Below, piece after piece: positions 51,212 to 60,598 of a DNA stretch of 64,000 bases. The notes under the pieces are model-generated. The model had not been told where the DNA came from. It did no database searches and worked only from the letters and a program-made list of their open reading frames with translations. A program made the position numbers and the translations under genes. The stretch is from Alphaproteobacteria bacterium (GTDB lineage Bacteria > Pseudomonadota > Alphaproteobacteria > Micropepsales > Micropepsaceae), in contig JADZAI010000032.1 in the NCBI GenBank assembly GCA_020852655.1, positions 1 through 64,000 on the forward strand, in the 5' to 3' direction. The number at the start of each line of letters is the position of its first letter. Within the stretch, counting starts at the first letter, position 1.

Positions 51212-51925
51212 ATGTCGATCTGGGGCAAAGTCGGTGGAGCGGCCGCGGGGTTCCTGATAGGCGGCGGACCGATCGGTGCGGCGCTGGGGGCGCTCGCGGG
51301 CCATGCCGTGTTCGACCGCGAGCCGGGCGAGAACGAGAAGCAGGTCGCCTTCACCATCGGTGTGACGGCGCTCGCCGCCAAGATGGCGCGGGCCGACGGC
51401 GCCGCGACCGAACAGGAATTCTCCGCCTTCAAGAAGATCGTCCATATCGAGCCGGGCTTCGAAGCCGATGTGCGGCGGGTCTATCTGATGGCGCACGAAA
51501 CGGTCGCCGGCTATGAGGGCTACGCCTCCCAGCTCGGCCGGCTGTTCCGCGACAAGCCGGGTCTGCTCGAAGATCTGCTAGACGCGCTCTTCTTCGTCGC
51601 CTCGGCCGACGGGCAACTGCATGACGCGGAACTGGAATATCTGCGCGAGGTGGCACGCCGCTTCGGCCTGTCCGATGCGGCCTTCAACAATCTCTGCGCT
51701 TCCTATGGCGGGCCGTGCGAGCCCGATCCCTATGCGCTCCTCAATATCGATGCGAGCGCGACCAATGACGAGGTCCGCAAGGCCTATCTCCAGGCCGTGC
51801 GCGAGAACCACCCGGACCGCATGATCGCGCGCGGTGCGCCGGAGGAATTTCTCGCCGTCGCGACCGAGAAGCTCGCCCGCGTCAACATCGCCTACGACGC
51901 CATCCGGAAGGACCGCGGCCTTTGA
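51212..51925 (+). CDS. TerB-DnaJ (DjlA-like) co-chaperone
   Basis: A 237-residue protein. A Gly/Ala-rich N-terminal segment (GAAAGFLIGGGPIGAALGAL) may insert in or touch the membrane; residues 45-165 are a TerB-like helical domain (ALAAKMARADGAATEQEF, VASADGQLHDAELEYLREVA); residues 170-237 are a J domain with the HPD motif in RENHPDRMIARG. It should stimulate an Hsp70. Lacks the clear single transmembrane helix of E. coli DjlA. Overlaps the amidase gene by four bases. Confidence 0.92.
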   Translation: MSIWGKVGGAAAGFLIGGGPIGAALGALAGHAVFDREPGENEKQVAFTIGVTALAAKMARADGAATEQEFSAFKKIVHIEPGFEADVRRVYLMAHETVAGYEGYASQLGRLFRDKPGLLEDLLDALFFVASADGQLHDAELEYLREVARRFGLSDAAFNNLCASYGGPCEPDPYALLNIDASATNDEVRKAYLQAVRENHPDRMIARGAPEEFLAVATEKLARVNIAYDAIRKDRGL

Positions 51926-52650
51926 CCCTGCGCATCGTCGCGCGCCCCTCGCCGAACTTCAACGATCGGCCGGGGCCGGTCGACATGCTGGTCATGCACT
52001 ATACCGGCATGCCGGACGCCGAAGGCGCGATGCGCGTGCTGACCGACCCGGACCGGCAGCCGCGAGTCAGTGCGCACTACACGCTCGATGAGGACGGCAC
52101 GGTCTACGCCCATGTGCCGGAGGCGAAGCGCGCGTGGCATGCGGGCGTCTCGTGGTGGCGCGGGCGTGACGACGTGAATTCGCGCTCCATCGGCATCGAG
52201 ATCGTCAATCCCGGCCATGAGTGGGGCTATCGTCCGTTCCCGCCGGCGCAGGTCGAGGCGCTGCTCGCGCTCAGCAAGGCCATTCTCGCGCGGCACCAAA
52301 TTCCGCCCGCGCATGTCGTCGGCCATTCCGATGTCGCGCCGGGCCGCAAGACCGATCCGGGCGAACTCTTCCCCTGGCAGTTGCTCGCCGGCCACGGGAT
52401 CGGTCTCTGGCCGCGGCCGGGCCTGGCTGCCGTGCCGAAGGACGAGGCGACGATCGCCGCGGCGCTGCGCCGTATCGGCTATGGTGTGCCGCCCGAAGTC
52501 GACAAGCCGCTCGCCGTGGTCCTCACCGAGTTCCAGCGCCACTTCCGCCCAGGCAGGCTCGACGGCCTCGCCGATCTCGAAACCCGCCAGGCCCTCGCCG
52601 GCCTGTTGGCCGCGCTTGACGCTGGCGGCATCGCGGCGCACTTCATCTGA
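51922..52650 (+). CDS. N-acetylmuramoyl-L-alanine amidase (AmiD/AmpD type)
   Basis: A 242-residue zinc amidase. Ligands are His26 in LVMHYTG and the His/Asp pair in VVGHSDVAPGRKTDPGELFP; RVSAHYTLDEDGTVYAHVPE and NSRSIGIEIVNPG complete the Amidase_2 fold. The tail (PLAVVLTEFQRHFRPGRLDG) is a peptidoglycan-binding domain, as in AmiD. No signal peptide, so it may act on recycled muropeptides in the cytoplasm. Starts with TTG overlapping the co-chaperone stop. Confidence 0.94.
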   Translation: MTLRIVARPSPNFNDRPGPVDMLVMHYTGMPDAEGAMRVLTDPDRQPRVSAHYTLDEDGTVYAHVPEAKRAWHAGVSWWRGRDDVNSRSIGIEIVNPGHEWGYRPFPPAQVEALLALSKAILARHQIPPAHVVGHSDVAPGRKTDPGELFPWQLLAGHGIGLWPRPGLAAVPKDEATIAAALRRIGYGVPPEVDKPLAVVLTEFQRHFRPGRLDGLADLETRQALAGLLAALDAGGIAAHFI

Positions 52651-53024
52651 GCGTCAGATGGCTGGATGACCGCGGGGGTTCGCCTTCGAGGAAAGTCCGG
52701 GCTCCACGGAGACATGGTGCCGGGTAACGCCCGGCGGGGGCGACCCCAGGGATAGCGCCACAGAGAACAGACCGCCGGCGTCCGCGCCGGTCAGGGTGAA
52801 ACGGTGGGGTAAGAGCCCACCGCGGTCCCGGCAACGGGAACGGCACGGCAAGCCCCACCAGGAGCAAGACCGAATAGGGGTGGCATATGGGCCTGTCTTC
52901 GGCTCGCCGCCCGGGTTGGTCGCGCGAGGCGCCCGGCGACGGGCGTCCCAGAGGAATGGTCATCCATCCGCTTGGGCATCCGCTCACGCGGGGGACAGAA
53001 CCCGGCTTACAGGCCATCTGACGC
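52651..53024 (+). ncRNA. rnpB: RNase P RNA (class A)
   Basis: Catalytic RNA that matures tRNA 5' ends. The conserved 5' core GAGGAAAGTCCGGGCTCC is at about 52688-52705, followed by GGTGCCGGGTAACGCC, AGGGTGAAACGGTGGGGTAA, and near the 3' end ACAGAACCCGGCTTACAG. P1 is a perfect 12-pair helix: GCGTCAGATGGC (52651-52662) with GCCATCTGACGC (53013-53024). The mature ends may differ by a few bases. It directly follows the amidase stop. Confidence 0.97.
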
Positions 53025-53061
53025 TTATTCTCGGTTCGCTGGAAATTTTCGATGCACCCGC

Positions 53062-53090
53062 TTGACGCCCTAATTAGATATATCTAAATA
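53062..53090 (+). promoter_or_regulatory. padR promoter with operator in the spacer
   Basis: TTGACG (53062-53067) and TAAATA (53085-53090) are 17 bases apart. The perfect 14-base palindrome TTAGATATATCTAA (53074-53087) fills the spacer and overlaps the -10 box, the classical place for steric repression. The palindrome is AT-rich like known PadR-family sites. Confidence 0.75.
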
Positions 53091-53124
53091 GTGCATCATC
53101 GAGTAGGACGAAAGGAAGTTATTG

Positions 53125-53766
53125 ATGTACGGCTCGTGTCATTCCCACGGACATCGTCGGGAGAAGATGCGCGCAGCCTGGCGCGCATTCGCAGAAACCC
53201 AGCTTGAGGCCGCCCGCGGCCGCCGGGGTGGCGGCGCAGAGGATGAGAGAGGGGGCTGGGGCTGGGGCGGCGGTTTCGGCCGGTTCGGCGGCCCGCGCGG
53301 CGGACGCCCGCTCGGCCACGGCGACCTCAGGCTGTTGCTGCTGGCGCTGATCGGCGAGAAGCCGCGCCACGGCTACGACCTGATCAAGGCGATCGAGGAG
53401 CGCTTAGCCGGCGGCTATGCGCCGAGCCCGGGCGCGGTCTATCCGACGCTGACCATGCTGGAAGAGCAGGACCTGATCCGCGGCGAGACCTCGGACGGTG
53501 CCAAGAAGCTCTTCACGATCACCCCGGAAGGCGAGGCCTATCTGAAGGAGAACCGGACGGCGGTCGACGGCATCATGTCGCGGATCGACCTTGCGGCGGC
53601 GGCCTATGCCAGCCATGCGACGCCCGAAAGCGTCCGCGAGGCGATGAAGACGCTGCACCAGTCGCTGCATATGCGGCGCGGTCCCTGGAACGACGCCGAG
53701 GCCGAACGGGTGAAGGCGCTGATCGAAAAGACGGCGCGCGACATCGTCGGCCTGGGTTCCACGTAA
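53125..53766 (+). CDS. PadR family transcriptional regulator
   Basis: A 213-residue regulator. The first 65 residues are Gly/Arg/His-rich and probably disordered (HSHGHRREK, GWGWGGGFGRFGGPRGG). The winged helix follows: GHGDLRLLLLALIGEKPRHG, YDLIKAIEERLAGGYAPSPG, AVYPTLTMLEEQDLI. The C-terminal helix (SVREAMKTLHQSLHMRRGPW) would dimerise. The ATG at 53125 follows AAGGAAG. No target gene is adjacent, so it may regulate itself and distant genes. Confidence 0.93.
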   Translation: MYGSCHSHGHRREKMRAAWRAFAETQLEAARGRRGGGAEDERGGWGWGGGFGRFGGPRGGRPLGHGDLRLLLLALIGEKPRHGYDLIKAIEERLAGGYAPSPGAVYPTLTMLEEQDLIRGETSDGAKKLFTITPEGEAYLKENRTAVDGIMSRIDLAAAAYASHATPESVREAMKTLHQSLHMRRGPWNDAEAERVKALIEKTARDIVGLGST

Positions 53767-53776
53767 AGTTCCGGAA

Positions 53777-53799
53777 GGGGCCGGGCGAGGCTCGGCCCC
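53777..53799. terminator. Hairpin after padR
   Basis: GGGGCCG (53777-53783) and CGGCCCC (53793-53799) form a seven-pair GC-rich stem 10 bases after the padR stop. There is no clear T-run, so termination strength is uncertain. Confidence 0.55.
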
Positions 53800-54021
53800 A
53801 CAGACTTATCCCCATGCAAGGCGGGCCGGGGACTCTCGACAGAGTCCCCGATTCACATTGGGGCGTTATTGACGTAGCGTCTCGGAGGGAGCGGCAGGAC
53901 ACGCTCCACAAGTGTTCTAGTCTTGTTCCGAGTTTTACCCAATCTTTACTATAAAGACTCACATGTTTGTCCACAGAGGCGGAAAAACCCAAAGGTTTTC
54001 AAAGTCCTAACGCCAATTCCA
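53800..54021. other. Intergenic region upstream of the division cluster
   Basis: No gene is visible in the 409 bases between padR and mraZ. This part holds a perfect eight-pair hairpin GGGGACTC-N6-GAGTCCCC (53828-53849) and a possible extra promoter TTGTTC (53923-53928), 18 bases, TACTAT (53947-53952). The local base composition around 53920-54010 is AT-rich, consistent with a regulatory region. Confidence 0.5.
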
Positions 54022-54062
54022 TTGACGTCCCGCTTTTCCCCATGTATTCCCAGATGGTCCCA
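54022..54062 (+). promoter_or_regulatory. mra promoter overlapped by four MraZ repeats
   Basis: TTGACG (54022-54027) and TATTCC (54045-54050) are 17 bases apart. Over and beyond them lie four repeats in exact 10-base register: TCCCG at 54028, CCCCA at 54038, TCCCA at 54048, TCCCA at 54058; on the other strand they read YGGGA/TGGGG. This is the TGGGN-N5 array bound by MraZ, so mraZ should repress its own operon. Confidence 0.8.
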
Positions 54063-54142
54063 GCACGGGGCGATCGTTGCCCATTCCGGGTAGAGGTTAG
54101 GGCTTAGCCTCCATCTCGATCACCTGTCGCTAGCCGGGGGCA

Positions 54143-54162
54143 CCCGGCATGGGGATGCCGGG
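54143..54162 (+). other. Hairpin in the mraZ leader
   Basis: CCCGGCAT-GGGG-ATGCCGGG, an eight-pair perfect stem with a four-base loop, ends 13 bases before the mraZ ATG. It would sit next to the ribosome-binding site and may influence translation. Confidence 0.5.
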
Positions 54163-54175
54163 TTAGGCGGGGTGT

Positions 54176-54682
54176 ATGTCGAGATTCTATTCGAATTTCG
54201 AAAAGCAGATCGACACCAAGGGACGGGTCTCCGTCCCCGCGTCCTTTCGCGCCGCCGTGCAGGAAGCCGGTGGCGAGCGTGACGGCGACCGGATCTTCTG
54301 CTTCCCGAGCCTCATCGACACCGCCGTCGAGTGCTACGCGAAGCCGCAATACGATGCGCTGCTGGAGAGCGTGCTGGGCGTGATCGAGAGCCCGGATGCG
54401 CGCGAGCAGCTCGAACTCGCCATCATCGCCCGCACCTTCGAACTCGCCTTCGACGGCGACGGCCGCGTCACCTTCCCGGAAAAGCTGCTGAAGGCGGCCG
54501 GCATCGAGAAAGCCGTGGCGCTGATCGGCCGCGGCGACCGCTTCCAGCTCTGGAGCCCGGATGCCTGGGCCGAAGCCGAGCGCAAGGCGCTCGAGGCGGC
54601 GGCCGGCCTGCGCCATCTGCTGATGCGCGGCGGCCGCCCGGCGCCTGCGATCCCGGCCCTGAAGCCGGAGGGCGCGCCGTGA
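54176..54682 (+). CDS. mraZ: Transcriptional regulator MraZ
   Basis: A 168-residue protein with two AbrB-like MraZ domains: [20 protein letters not shown] and the second [20 protein letters not shown]. It forms a ring-shaped oligomer that binds spaced TGGGN repeats and represses the division and cell wall cluster. The proline-ending tail ([14 protein letters not shown]) is a typical alphaproteobacterial extension. rsmH begins within its stop codon region. Confidence 0.96.
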   Translation: MSRFYSNFEKQIDTKGRVSVPASFRAAVQEAGGERDGDRIFCFPSLIDTAVECYAKPQYDALLESVLGVIESPDAREQLELAIIARTFELAFDGDGRVTFPEKLLKAAGIEKAVALIGRGDRFQLWSPDAWAEAERKALEAAAGLRHLLMRGGRPAPAIPALKPEGAP

Positions 54683-55662
54683 GCCCCCGGCACGTTCCCG
54701 TCCTGCTCGACGAAGTCCTGACCGCGCTCGCGCCGGCGGACGGCGAGCGCCTGGTCGACGGCACATTCGGCGCGGGCGGCTATTCGCGCGCGATCCTTGC
54801 CGCCGCCAAGACCCACGTGCTTGGCATCGACCGCGACCCGACGGCGATCGCCGCAGGGGAGGGCAGCGATGTCCGCCTGACGCTGCGCCGCGGCGTCTAT
54901 TCGCACATGGACACGATCGCGGCCGAAGCGGGCTTCGCGCCGGCCGACGGCATCGTCCTCGATATCGGCGTGTCGTCGATGCAGATCGACGATGCGGAGC
55001 GCGGCTTCTCGTTCCAGAAGGACGGCCCGCTCGACATGCGCATGTCCGGCGAAGGCCCCAGCGCCGCCGACGTCGTCAACCAGGCGCCCGAAGCGCTGCT
55101 GGCCGACATTCTCTTCTACTACGGCGAAGAGCGCCGCGCCCGTGCCGTCGCCCGCGCTATCGTCGCCGAGCGCCGCGGCCGCCCCTATGAGCGCACCGCC
55201 GACCTCGTCGCCACGGTCGAGTCCGTTCTGGGGCGCGGCCGGCCGGGGATCATCCATCCCGCGACGCGCACCTTCCAGGCGCTGCGCATCTTCGTGAACG
55301 ACGAGCTGGGCGAATTGTCGCGCGGCCTGCTCGCCGCCGAGCGCCTGCTGGCGCCGCAAGGCCGCCTCGCCGTCGTCACCTTCCATTCGCTGGAAGACCG
55401 CATCGTGAAGCGCTTCCTCGCGAGCCGCTGCGGCCGCCAGGCCGGCCCGTCGCGTCATCTGCCGGCCCTGCGCAGCGACGAACCCAGCTTTGCGCCGATC
55501 GGCAAGGGCGCCGTCGGCCCGACCGATGCCGAAGTGCAGCGCAATCCGCGCGCGCGTTCGGCCAAGCTACGCGCCGCCCGCCGCACCGCGGCGCCGGCGC
55601 ACAAGCCCGATCTTGAACCTCTTTTCGTCCTCGACATCACTTCCCAGGAGTGGACGCGATGA
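54679..55662 (+). CDS. rsmH: 16S rRNA (cytosine-1402 N4) methyltransferase
   Basis: A 327-residue SAM-dependent enzyme (MraW) that methylates C1402 in the decoding centre. Motifs: [49 protein letters not shown] and [19 protein letters not shown]. It begins with GTG overlapping the mraZ stop (GTGA). Its TGA overlaps the ATG of ftsL. Confidence 0.96.
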   Translation: MSPRHVPVLLDEVLTALAPADGERLVDGTFGAGGYSRAILAAAKTHVLGIDRDPTAIAAGEGSDVRLTLRRGVYSHMDTIAAEAGFAPADGIVLDIGVSSMQIDDAERGFSFQKDGPLDMRMSGEGPSAADVVNQAPEALLADILFYYGEERRARAVARAIVAERRGRPYERTADLVATVESVLGRGRPGIIHPATRTFQALRIFVNDELGELSRGLLAAERLLAPQGRLAVVTFHSLEDRIVKRFLASRCGRQAGPSRHLPALRSDEPSFAPIGKGAVGPTDAEVQRNPRARSAKLRAARRTAAPAHKPDLEPLFVLDITSQEWTR

Positions 55663-56054
55663 TCCGTGCCATCAATCTTGCCATGCTGGCGCTCACCGTA
55701 ACCATCTGCTTCGGCCTCTACCGCGTCACCCACGCCGCGCAGGAGCGCGCGCAGGATCTGCGCAAGATCGAAGGCGAGATCACCGAAGAGGCGCGGGCGA
55801 TCGACGTGCTCAAGGCCGAATGGACGCATCTCGCGCAGCCCTCGAAGGTGCAGGCGATGGCGACGCGCTATCTCGGCCTCGAGCCGATGAAGGCGACGCA
55901 GGTCGCCTATCTCAACGACATCCCGATGCGTCCGAAGGAAGCCCGCCTCTCCGATATCGAGGCGATTCCTTTCAGCAAAGACGGCGAGCATATCCCCGTC
56001 TATGACGACAGCGCCCCGGTGCCGACCGCGAAGCCTGCGAGCGTGGGCCGCTGA
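55659..56054 (+). CDS. ftsL: Cell division protein FtsL
   Basis: A 131-residue bitopic membrane protein. One transmembrane helix ([20 protein letters not shown]) is followed by a periplasmic coiled coil ([40 protein letters not shown]) and the [11 protein letters not shown] box. Sequence conservation is low in FtsL, so the call rests on topology and on its place between rsmH and ftsI. Start ATG 55659 overlaps the rsmH stop. Confidence 0.88.
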   Translation: MIRAINLAMLALTVTICFGLYRVTHAAQERAQDLRKIEGEITEEARAIDVLKAEWTHLAQPSKVQAMATRYLGLEPMKATQVAYLNDIPMRPKEARLSDIEAIPFSKDGEHIPVYDDSAPVPTAKPASVGR

Positions 56055-56057
56055 AGG

Positions 56058-57743
56058 ATGGGCCGGCGAGGCGAGGAAGAACGTCAAGGCCGCGGCCGCG
56101 AACGGGTAGATCCGGCGCGGGGCCGCATCGCCTTCTGCGCGGCCGCTTTCGTGCTGATGTTCAGCGTGATCGGCGCCCGCATGGTGCAGATCGCGCTGTT
56201 CGCCCCGGAGGGCCATAGCGGCGCGGGGCTGGTGACCGTGACGCCGAGCGGCCGGCCGGACATCCTCGACCGCAACGGCACCATTCTGGCGACCGATCTC
56301 TATGTCGCGTCGGTCTATGCCGATCCGCGCGACGTCTGGGATGCCAATGAGACGGCACGCGCGCTCGCCAGCGTATTTCCCGATCTCGACGAAGCCGATG
56401 TCGCCGACAAGCTGTCCGCCAAGACGGCGTTTGTGTGGATCAAGCGCGACATCACGCCGCGCCAGCACGCGGCGGTTCACGAACTCGGCCTGCCGGGGAT
56501 CAATTTCCGCCAGGAGCTCAAGCGCGTCTATCCGAACGGCCGTTCGGCGGCTCATGTGCTGGGCTTCGTCGATGTCGACAACAAGGGCCTCGCCGGCATC
56601 GAACAGGCGATCGACACCAATCTGAAGGATCGCGTCGCACGCGGCGAACCGGTCACGCTGTCGATCGACCTGCGCGTCCAGCACGTCGTCGAGGACGAGC
56701 TTGCCCGCGCGATCGAAACCTTCTCGGCCATCGGCGGCGCCGGCGTCGTGATGGACGTGAAGACGGGCGAGACCGTTGCGATGGTTTCGCTGCCGGATTT
56801 CGACCCCAATCATGTGATGGATGATCCGGCCGAGAACCGGTTCAACCGCGCGACGCTGGGCGTCTACGAGATGGGCTCGACGTTCAAGTCCTTCAATACG
56901 GCGATGGCGCTCGACGGGGGCATGAAGGTCAGCGCCGTGTTCCCGACGCGCGCGCCCATCCATATCGGCCGCTTCACGATCCGTGACTTCCATCCCGAAG
57001 GCCACAACCTCAACGTCGAGGAAATCTTCGAGCATTCGTCGAATATCGGTTCGGCCAAGATGGCGATGGAGATGGGCATCGGCCGTCAGCGCTCGTTCTT
57101 GCAGTCGCTCGGCCAGCTCGAACCGGTGAGTCTGGAGCTGCCGGAACGCGGCAAGCCGTTGTGGCCGCGGAACTGGTCGGAAGTCTCGCTGATGACGATC
57201 GCCTTCGGCCACGGCATCTCGGTCAGTCCGATGCACGTCGTCTCGGGCGTCTCGGCACTCGCCAATGGCGGCGCCTTCATCCAGCCGACGATCCTGAAGC
57301 GTCAGCCGGGCGAAGTGATTCAGGCGCGCCGTGTGATCAAGGAAGAAACCAGCCGCGAGATGAATCGCCTGTTCCGCCTGGTGGTGGAGAAGGGCACGGC
57401 GCGCAAGGCCGACGTGCCCGGCTATCCCGTCGGCGGCAAGACCGGCACTGCCGAGCAGGTGAAGAACGGACGCTATGCGGAAAAAATCCTCCTCTCGTCC
57501 TTCATCGGCATCTTTCCGGCGGACGAGCCGGAATATGCGATCCTGATCATCATCGACGATCCGAAGGGCACCAAGGAAACCTACGGTTTTGCGACCGGCG
57601 GCTGGACCGCCGCGCCGACGGTGAGCCGCATCGTCCAGCGCATCGCGCCGATGCTGGGCGTGAAGCCGCGCCTCAAGAACGAGCAGGCCCCGGGCATCGT
57701 CGACAACAAGCCCGACGCCGTGCAGTTGGCGCAGGACCGCTGA
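56058..57743 (+). CDS. ftsI: Septal peptidoglycan transpeptidase FtsI (PBP3)
   Basis: A 561-residue class B penicillin-binding protein. A single membrane anchor (about residues 23-44) precedes the pedestal (TPSGRPDILDRNGTILATDL) and the transpeptidase domain with all three boxes: S274-T-F-K277, S327-S-N329 and K461-T-G-T464. It crosslinks septal peptidoglycan with FtsW as the glycosyltransferase partner. Confidence 0.97.
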   Translation: MGRRGEEERQGRGRERVDPARGRIAFCAAAFVLMFSVIGARMVQIALFAPEGHSGAGLVTVTPSGRPDILDRNGTILATDLYVASVYADPRDVWDANETARALASVFPDLDEADVADKLSAKTAFVWIKRDITPRQHAAVHELGLPGINFRQELKRVYPNGRSAAHVLGFVDVDNKGLAGIEQAIDTNLKDRVARGEPVTLSIDLRVQHVVEDELARAIETFSAIGGAGVVMDVKTGETVAMVSLPDFDPNHVMDDPAENRFNRATLGVYEMGSTFKSFNTAMALDGGMKVSAVFPTRAPIHIGRFTIRDFHPEGHNLNVEEIFEHSSNIGSAKMAMEMGIGRQRSFLQSLGQLEPVSLELPERGKPLWPRNWSEVSLMTIAFGHGISVSPMHVVSGVSALANGGAFIQPTILKRQPGEVIQARRVIKEETSREMNRLFRLVVEKGTARKADVPGYPVGGKTGTAEQVKNGRYAEKILLSSFIGIFPADEPEYAILIIIDDPKGTKETYGFATGGWTAAPTVSRIVQRIAPMLGVKPRLKNEQAPGIVDNKPDAVQLAQDR

Positions 57744-57748
57744 AGCGC

Positions 57749-59191
57749 ATGAAACTGTCCGCCCTCATTTCCGGTTGGCGTGGCGCCGGCGATCCCGAGA
57801 TCGCCGGCCTCACGGCGGACAGCCGCGAGGTGAGGCCGGGATTCCTCTTCGCCGCGCTGCCGGGTGTGAAGGCGGACGGCCGCAGTTTCATTCCCGGCGC
57901 CATCGCCGCCGGCGCCGCCGCGGTGATCGCCCCCGCCGGCACCACCGCCGGCATCCCGGTCGTCGAGAGCGACAACCCGCGCAGCACCTTCGCCATCGCC
58001 GCGTCGCGCTTCTACGGCCGCCAGCCTGCCGTCGTCGCCGCCGTCACCGGCACCAACGGCAAGACCTCGATCGCCGCCTTCGTGCGCCAGATCTTCGCTG
58101 CCTGCGGCCACAAGGCGGCGAGCATGGGTACGGTCGGCATCGTCTCGCCTTCCGGCGAGCGCACGCTCAGCCACACGACACCGGATCCCGTCGTGGTTCA
58201 CCGCGAACTCGCACGCCTGGCGGACGAAGGCGTCACCCATCTCGCGCTCGAAGCCTCCAGCCACGGCCTCGACCAGCACCGGCTCGACGGCGTGCGCGTG
58301 CGGGCTGCCGCCTTCACCAACCTCACGCGCGACCACCTCGACTATCATCCGAGCTTCGAGGCCTATCGCGACGCCAAGCTCCGCCTGTTCCGCGACGTGG
58401 TCGATGCCGACGGGGTTGCCGTCGTCGACTGCGACAGCGACGGCGCCGCCGACTTCATCGCCGCCGCCCGCACGCGCGGCCTCACCCTCGTCACCGTCGG
58501 CCGCGACGGCGAGACGCTGAAACTGACCGCCCGCGAGGCGCATCTCGACGGCCAGGTCATCACGGTCGAGCAGGGCAAGATCGGCCACATCGTGCGCCTG
58601 CCGCTCGCCGGCATGTTCCAGGCCTCGAACGCCCTCGTCGCCGCCGGCATCGCGATTGGCCTCGGCGAAAATCCGTTCGATGTCTTCAAGGCGCTGCACA
58701 CGCTTAAAGGCGCCAAGGGCCGGCTTGAGCATGTCGCGACGGCCAAGTCCGGCGCACCGATCTTCGTCGACTACGCCCACACGCCCGATGCGCTCCAGAC
58801 CGTGCTCCAGACGCTTCGCCCGCATGTGCAGGGCAGGCTGCATGTCGTCTTCGGCTGCGGCGGCGACCGCGATTCCGGCAAGCGGCCGCTGATGGGCGCG
58901 GCGGCGGCGGCGAATGCCGACGACGTCATCGTTACCGATGACAACCCGCGCACCGAGGACGCCGCGAGAATCCGCGCCGCCGCTCTCGCCGGGGCCCCCG
59001 GCGCGCGCGAGATCGGCGACCGCGCCGAAGCGATCAGCTATGCCGTCTCGCATCTCGGCGAAGGCGATATCCTCGTCATCGCCGGCAAGGGCCACGAGGC
59101 GGGCCAGATCGTCGGCACACAAATTCTGCCGTTCGATGACGGCGACGAAGCGCGCCGCGCCGCGATCTCTTTCGGCGGGGCAGCAGCATGA
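57749..59191 (+). CDS. murE: UDP-MurNAc-L-Ala-D-Glu:meso-diaminopimelate ligase
   Basis: A 480-residue Mur ligase. ATP-binding loop AVTGTNGKTSIAAF, the carbamylated-Lys region LRLFRDVVDADG, FVDYAHTPDALQTVL and the DNPRTED motif, whose DNPR residues select meso-diaminopimelate over lysine. The peptidoglycan therefore should contain meso-DAP. ATG 57749 follows the ftsI stop by five bases and overlaps murF by four at its end. Confidence 0.97.
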   Translation: MKLSALISGWRGAGDPEIAGLTADSREVRPGFLFAALPGVKADGRSFIPGAIAAGAAAVIAPAGTTAGIPVVESDNPRSTFAIAASRFYGRQPAVVAAVTGTNGKTSIAAFVRQIFAACGHKAASMGTVGIVSPSGERTLSHTTPDPVVVHRELARLADEGVTHLALEASSHGLDQHRLDGVRVRAAAFTNLTRDHLDYHPSFEAYRDAKLRLFRDVVDADGVAVVDCDSDGAADFIAAARTRGLTLVTVGRDGETLKLTAREAHLDGQVITVEQGKIGHIVRLPLAGMFQASNALVAAGIAIGLGENPFDVFKALHTLKGAKGRLEHVATAKSGAPIFVDYAHTPDALQTVLQTLRPHVQGRLHVVFGCGGDRDSGKRPLMGAAAAANADDVIVTDDNPRTEDAARIRAAALAGAPGAREIGDRAEAISYAVSHLGEGDILVIAGKGHEAGQIVGTQILPFDDGDEARRAAISFGGAAA

Positions 59192-60585
59192 GCGCGCTCT
59201 GGACCTCGGCCGAGGCGGCAGCGGCGACCGGCGGACGCGCCGGCGGCACCTGGTCGGCCAACGGCGTCTCCATCGACACGCGCACGCTCCAGCCCGGCGA
59301 CCTCTTCTTCGCCCTGATCGGCGAGCGTGACGGCCATGACTTCGTCAAGGCGGCAATCGAGAAGGGCGCCGCGGCGGCGCTGGTTTCGAAAGCCGTGCCC
59401 GGCGTCGATGCCGCCAAGCTCCTCGTCACGGGCGATACGCAGGCCGGCCTCGAAGCGCTCGGCCGCATGGCGCGGAGCCGCGTCAATGCCGGCATCGCCG
59501 CGATCACCGGCAGCGCCGGCAAGACCAGCACCAAGGAAGCGCTGCGCTTCGTGCTCGGCCGCCAGGGCACGACGCACGCCTCGGAGGCCTCCTACAACAA
59601 TCTCTGGGGCGTGCCGCTGACCCTCGCCCGCATGCCGCAGGCGACGAAGTACGGCATCTTCGAGATCGGCATGAACCATGCCGACGAGATTCGCCCGCTG
59701 ACCCGGCAGGTGCGGCCCGACGTCGCCATGGTGACGACGGTCGAAGCCGTGCACCTCGCGCATTTCGGCAGCGTCGAGGAGATCGCCAACGCGAAGGCCG
59801 AAATCTTCGAGGGCCTGCCGCAGGGCGGCGTCGCCGTCATCAACGCCGACAACCCGCATGCCGCGCGCCTTGCCGCCGCCGCGACCCGCGCCGGCGCACG
59901 GGTATGGACCTTCGGCGAGAAGGGCGCGGAAGCCCGCCTCGCCTCCGTCTCGCTCGGCGAAGCCTCGTCCGAGATCGAGGCCGACATCCTGGGCAGCCAT
60001 CTGCGCTTCACCTATGGCGCCCCCGGCCGCCATTTCGTGCAGAACGCGCTCGGCCTCCTGCTCGTTGTGAAGGCGCTTGGCGCCGATGTCGCCGCGGCCG
60101 CCGAAGCGCTGCGCGGCGTGCGCGCGGCGAAGGGACGGGGCGAGCGCGTCCGCATCGAAACCGTTGACGGCGCCTTCGACCTCATCGACGAAGCCTACAA
60201 CGCCAACCCGGCCTCGATGGCCGCCGCGCTCGCTGTGCTCGGTTCGGCGAAGCCGGGTCCCGGCGGCCGCCGCATCGCCGTCATCGGCGACATGCTGGAA
60301 CTCGGGCCGCAATCCGATGTGTTGCATGCCGGCCTCGCCGGCGCGATTGCCGAATCCGGGGCGGACCTTGTCTTTGCCTGCGGCGCTTCGATGGCGCATC
60401 TGTGGGCGCAACTGCCCGTCTCGATTCGCGGCGCCTACGCGCAGGCCTCATCGGACATCGCTTCGCTGGTTGCGGCCGATACTCGGCCGGGCGATGTCGT
60501 CATGGTGAAGGGCTCGCTCGGGAGCCGGATGGCCCTCGTGGTCGATGCCCTCAAGGCGCGCGCGCGCGAGCTCGCGGCAGGATAG
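59188..60585 (+). CDS. murF: UDP-MurNAc-tripeptide:D-Ala-D-Ala ligase
   Basis: A 465-residue Mur ligase that adds D-Ala-D-Ala. Motifs: [33 protein letters not shown] for [34 protein letters not shown] and [15 protein letters not shown]. Overlaps the murE stop by four bases. Confidence 0.97.
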   Translation: MSALWTSAEAAAATGGRAGGTWSANGVSIDTRTLQPGDLFFALIGERDGHDFVKAAIEKGAAAALVSKAVPGVDAAKLLVTGDTQAGLEALGRMARSRVNAGIAAITGSAGKTSTKEALRFVLGRQGTTHASEASYNNLWGVPLTLARMPQATKYGIFEIGMNHADEIRPLTRQVRPDVAMVTTVEAVHLAHFGSVEEIANAKAEIFEGLPQGGVAVINADNPHAARLAAAATRAGARVWTFGEKGAEARLASVSLGEASSEIEADILGSHLRFTYGAPGRHFVQNALGLLLVVKALGADVAAAAEALRGVRAAKGRGERVRIETVDGAFDLIDEAYNANPASMAAALAVLGSAKPGPGGRRIAVIGDMLELGPQSDVLHAGLAGAIAESGADLVFACGASMAHLWAQLPVSIRGAYAQASSDIASLVAADTRPGDVVMVKGSLGSRMALVVDALKARARELAAG

Positions 60586-60598
60586 GGGAAACGACCGC

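Noticed and set aside
52643..53017. Minus-strand open frame over RNase P RNA
   Set aside because: The region is rnpB with a perfect P1 helix; proteins predicted over structured RNAs of this kind are artefacts, although similar translated rnpB sequences are common in databases.
53828..53849. Perfect GGGGACTC/GAGTCCCC hairpin as an intrinsic terminator
   Set aside because: No T-run on either strand follows it and it comes after another hairpin; left as an undefined structure.
53967..53975. DnaA box-like TTGTCCACA upstream of mraZ
   Set aside because: One mismatch to TTATCCACA and only one further weak match (TTATCCCCA at about 53806); no cluster and no origin-associated genes.
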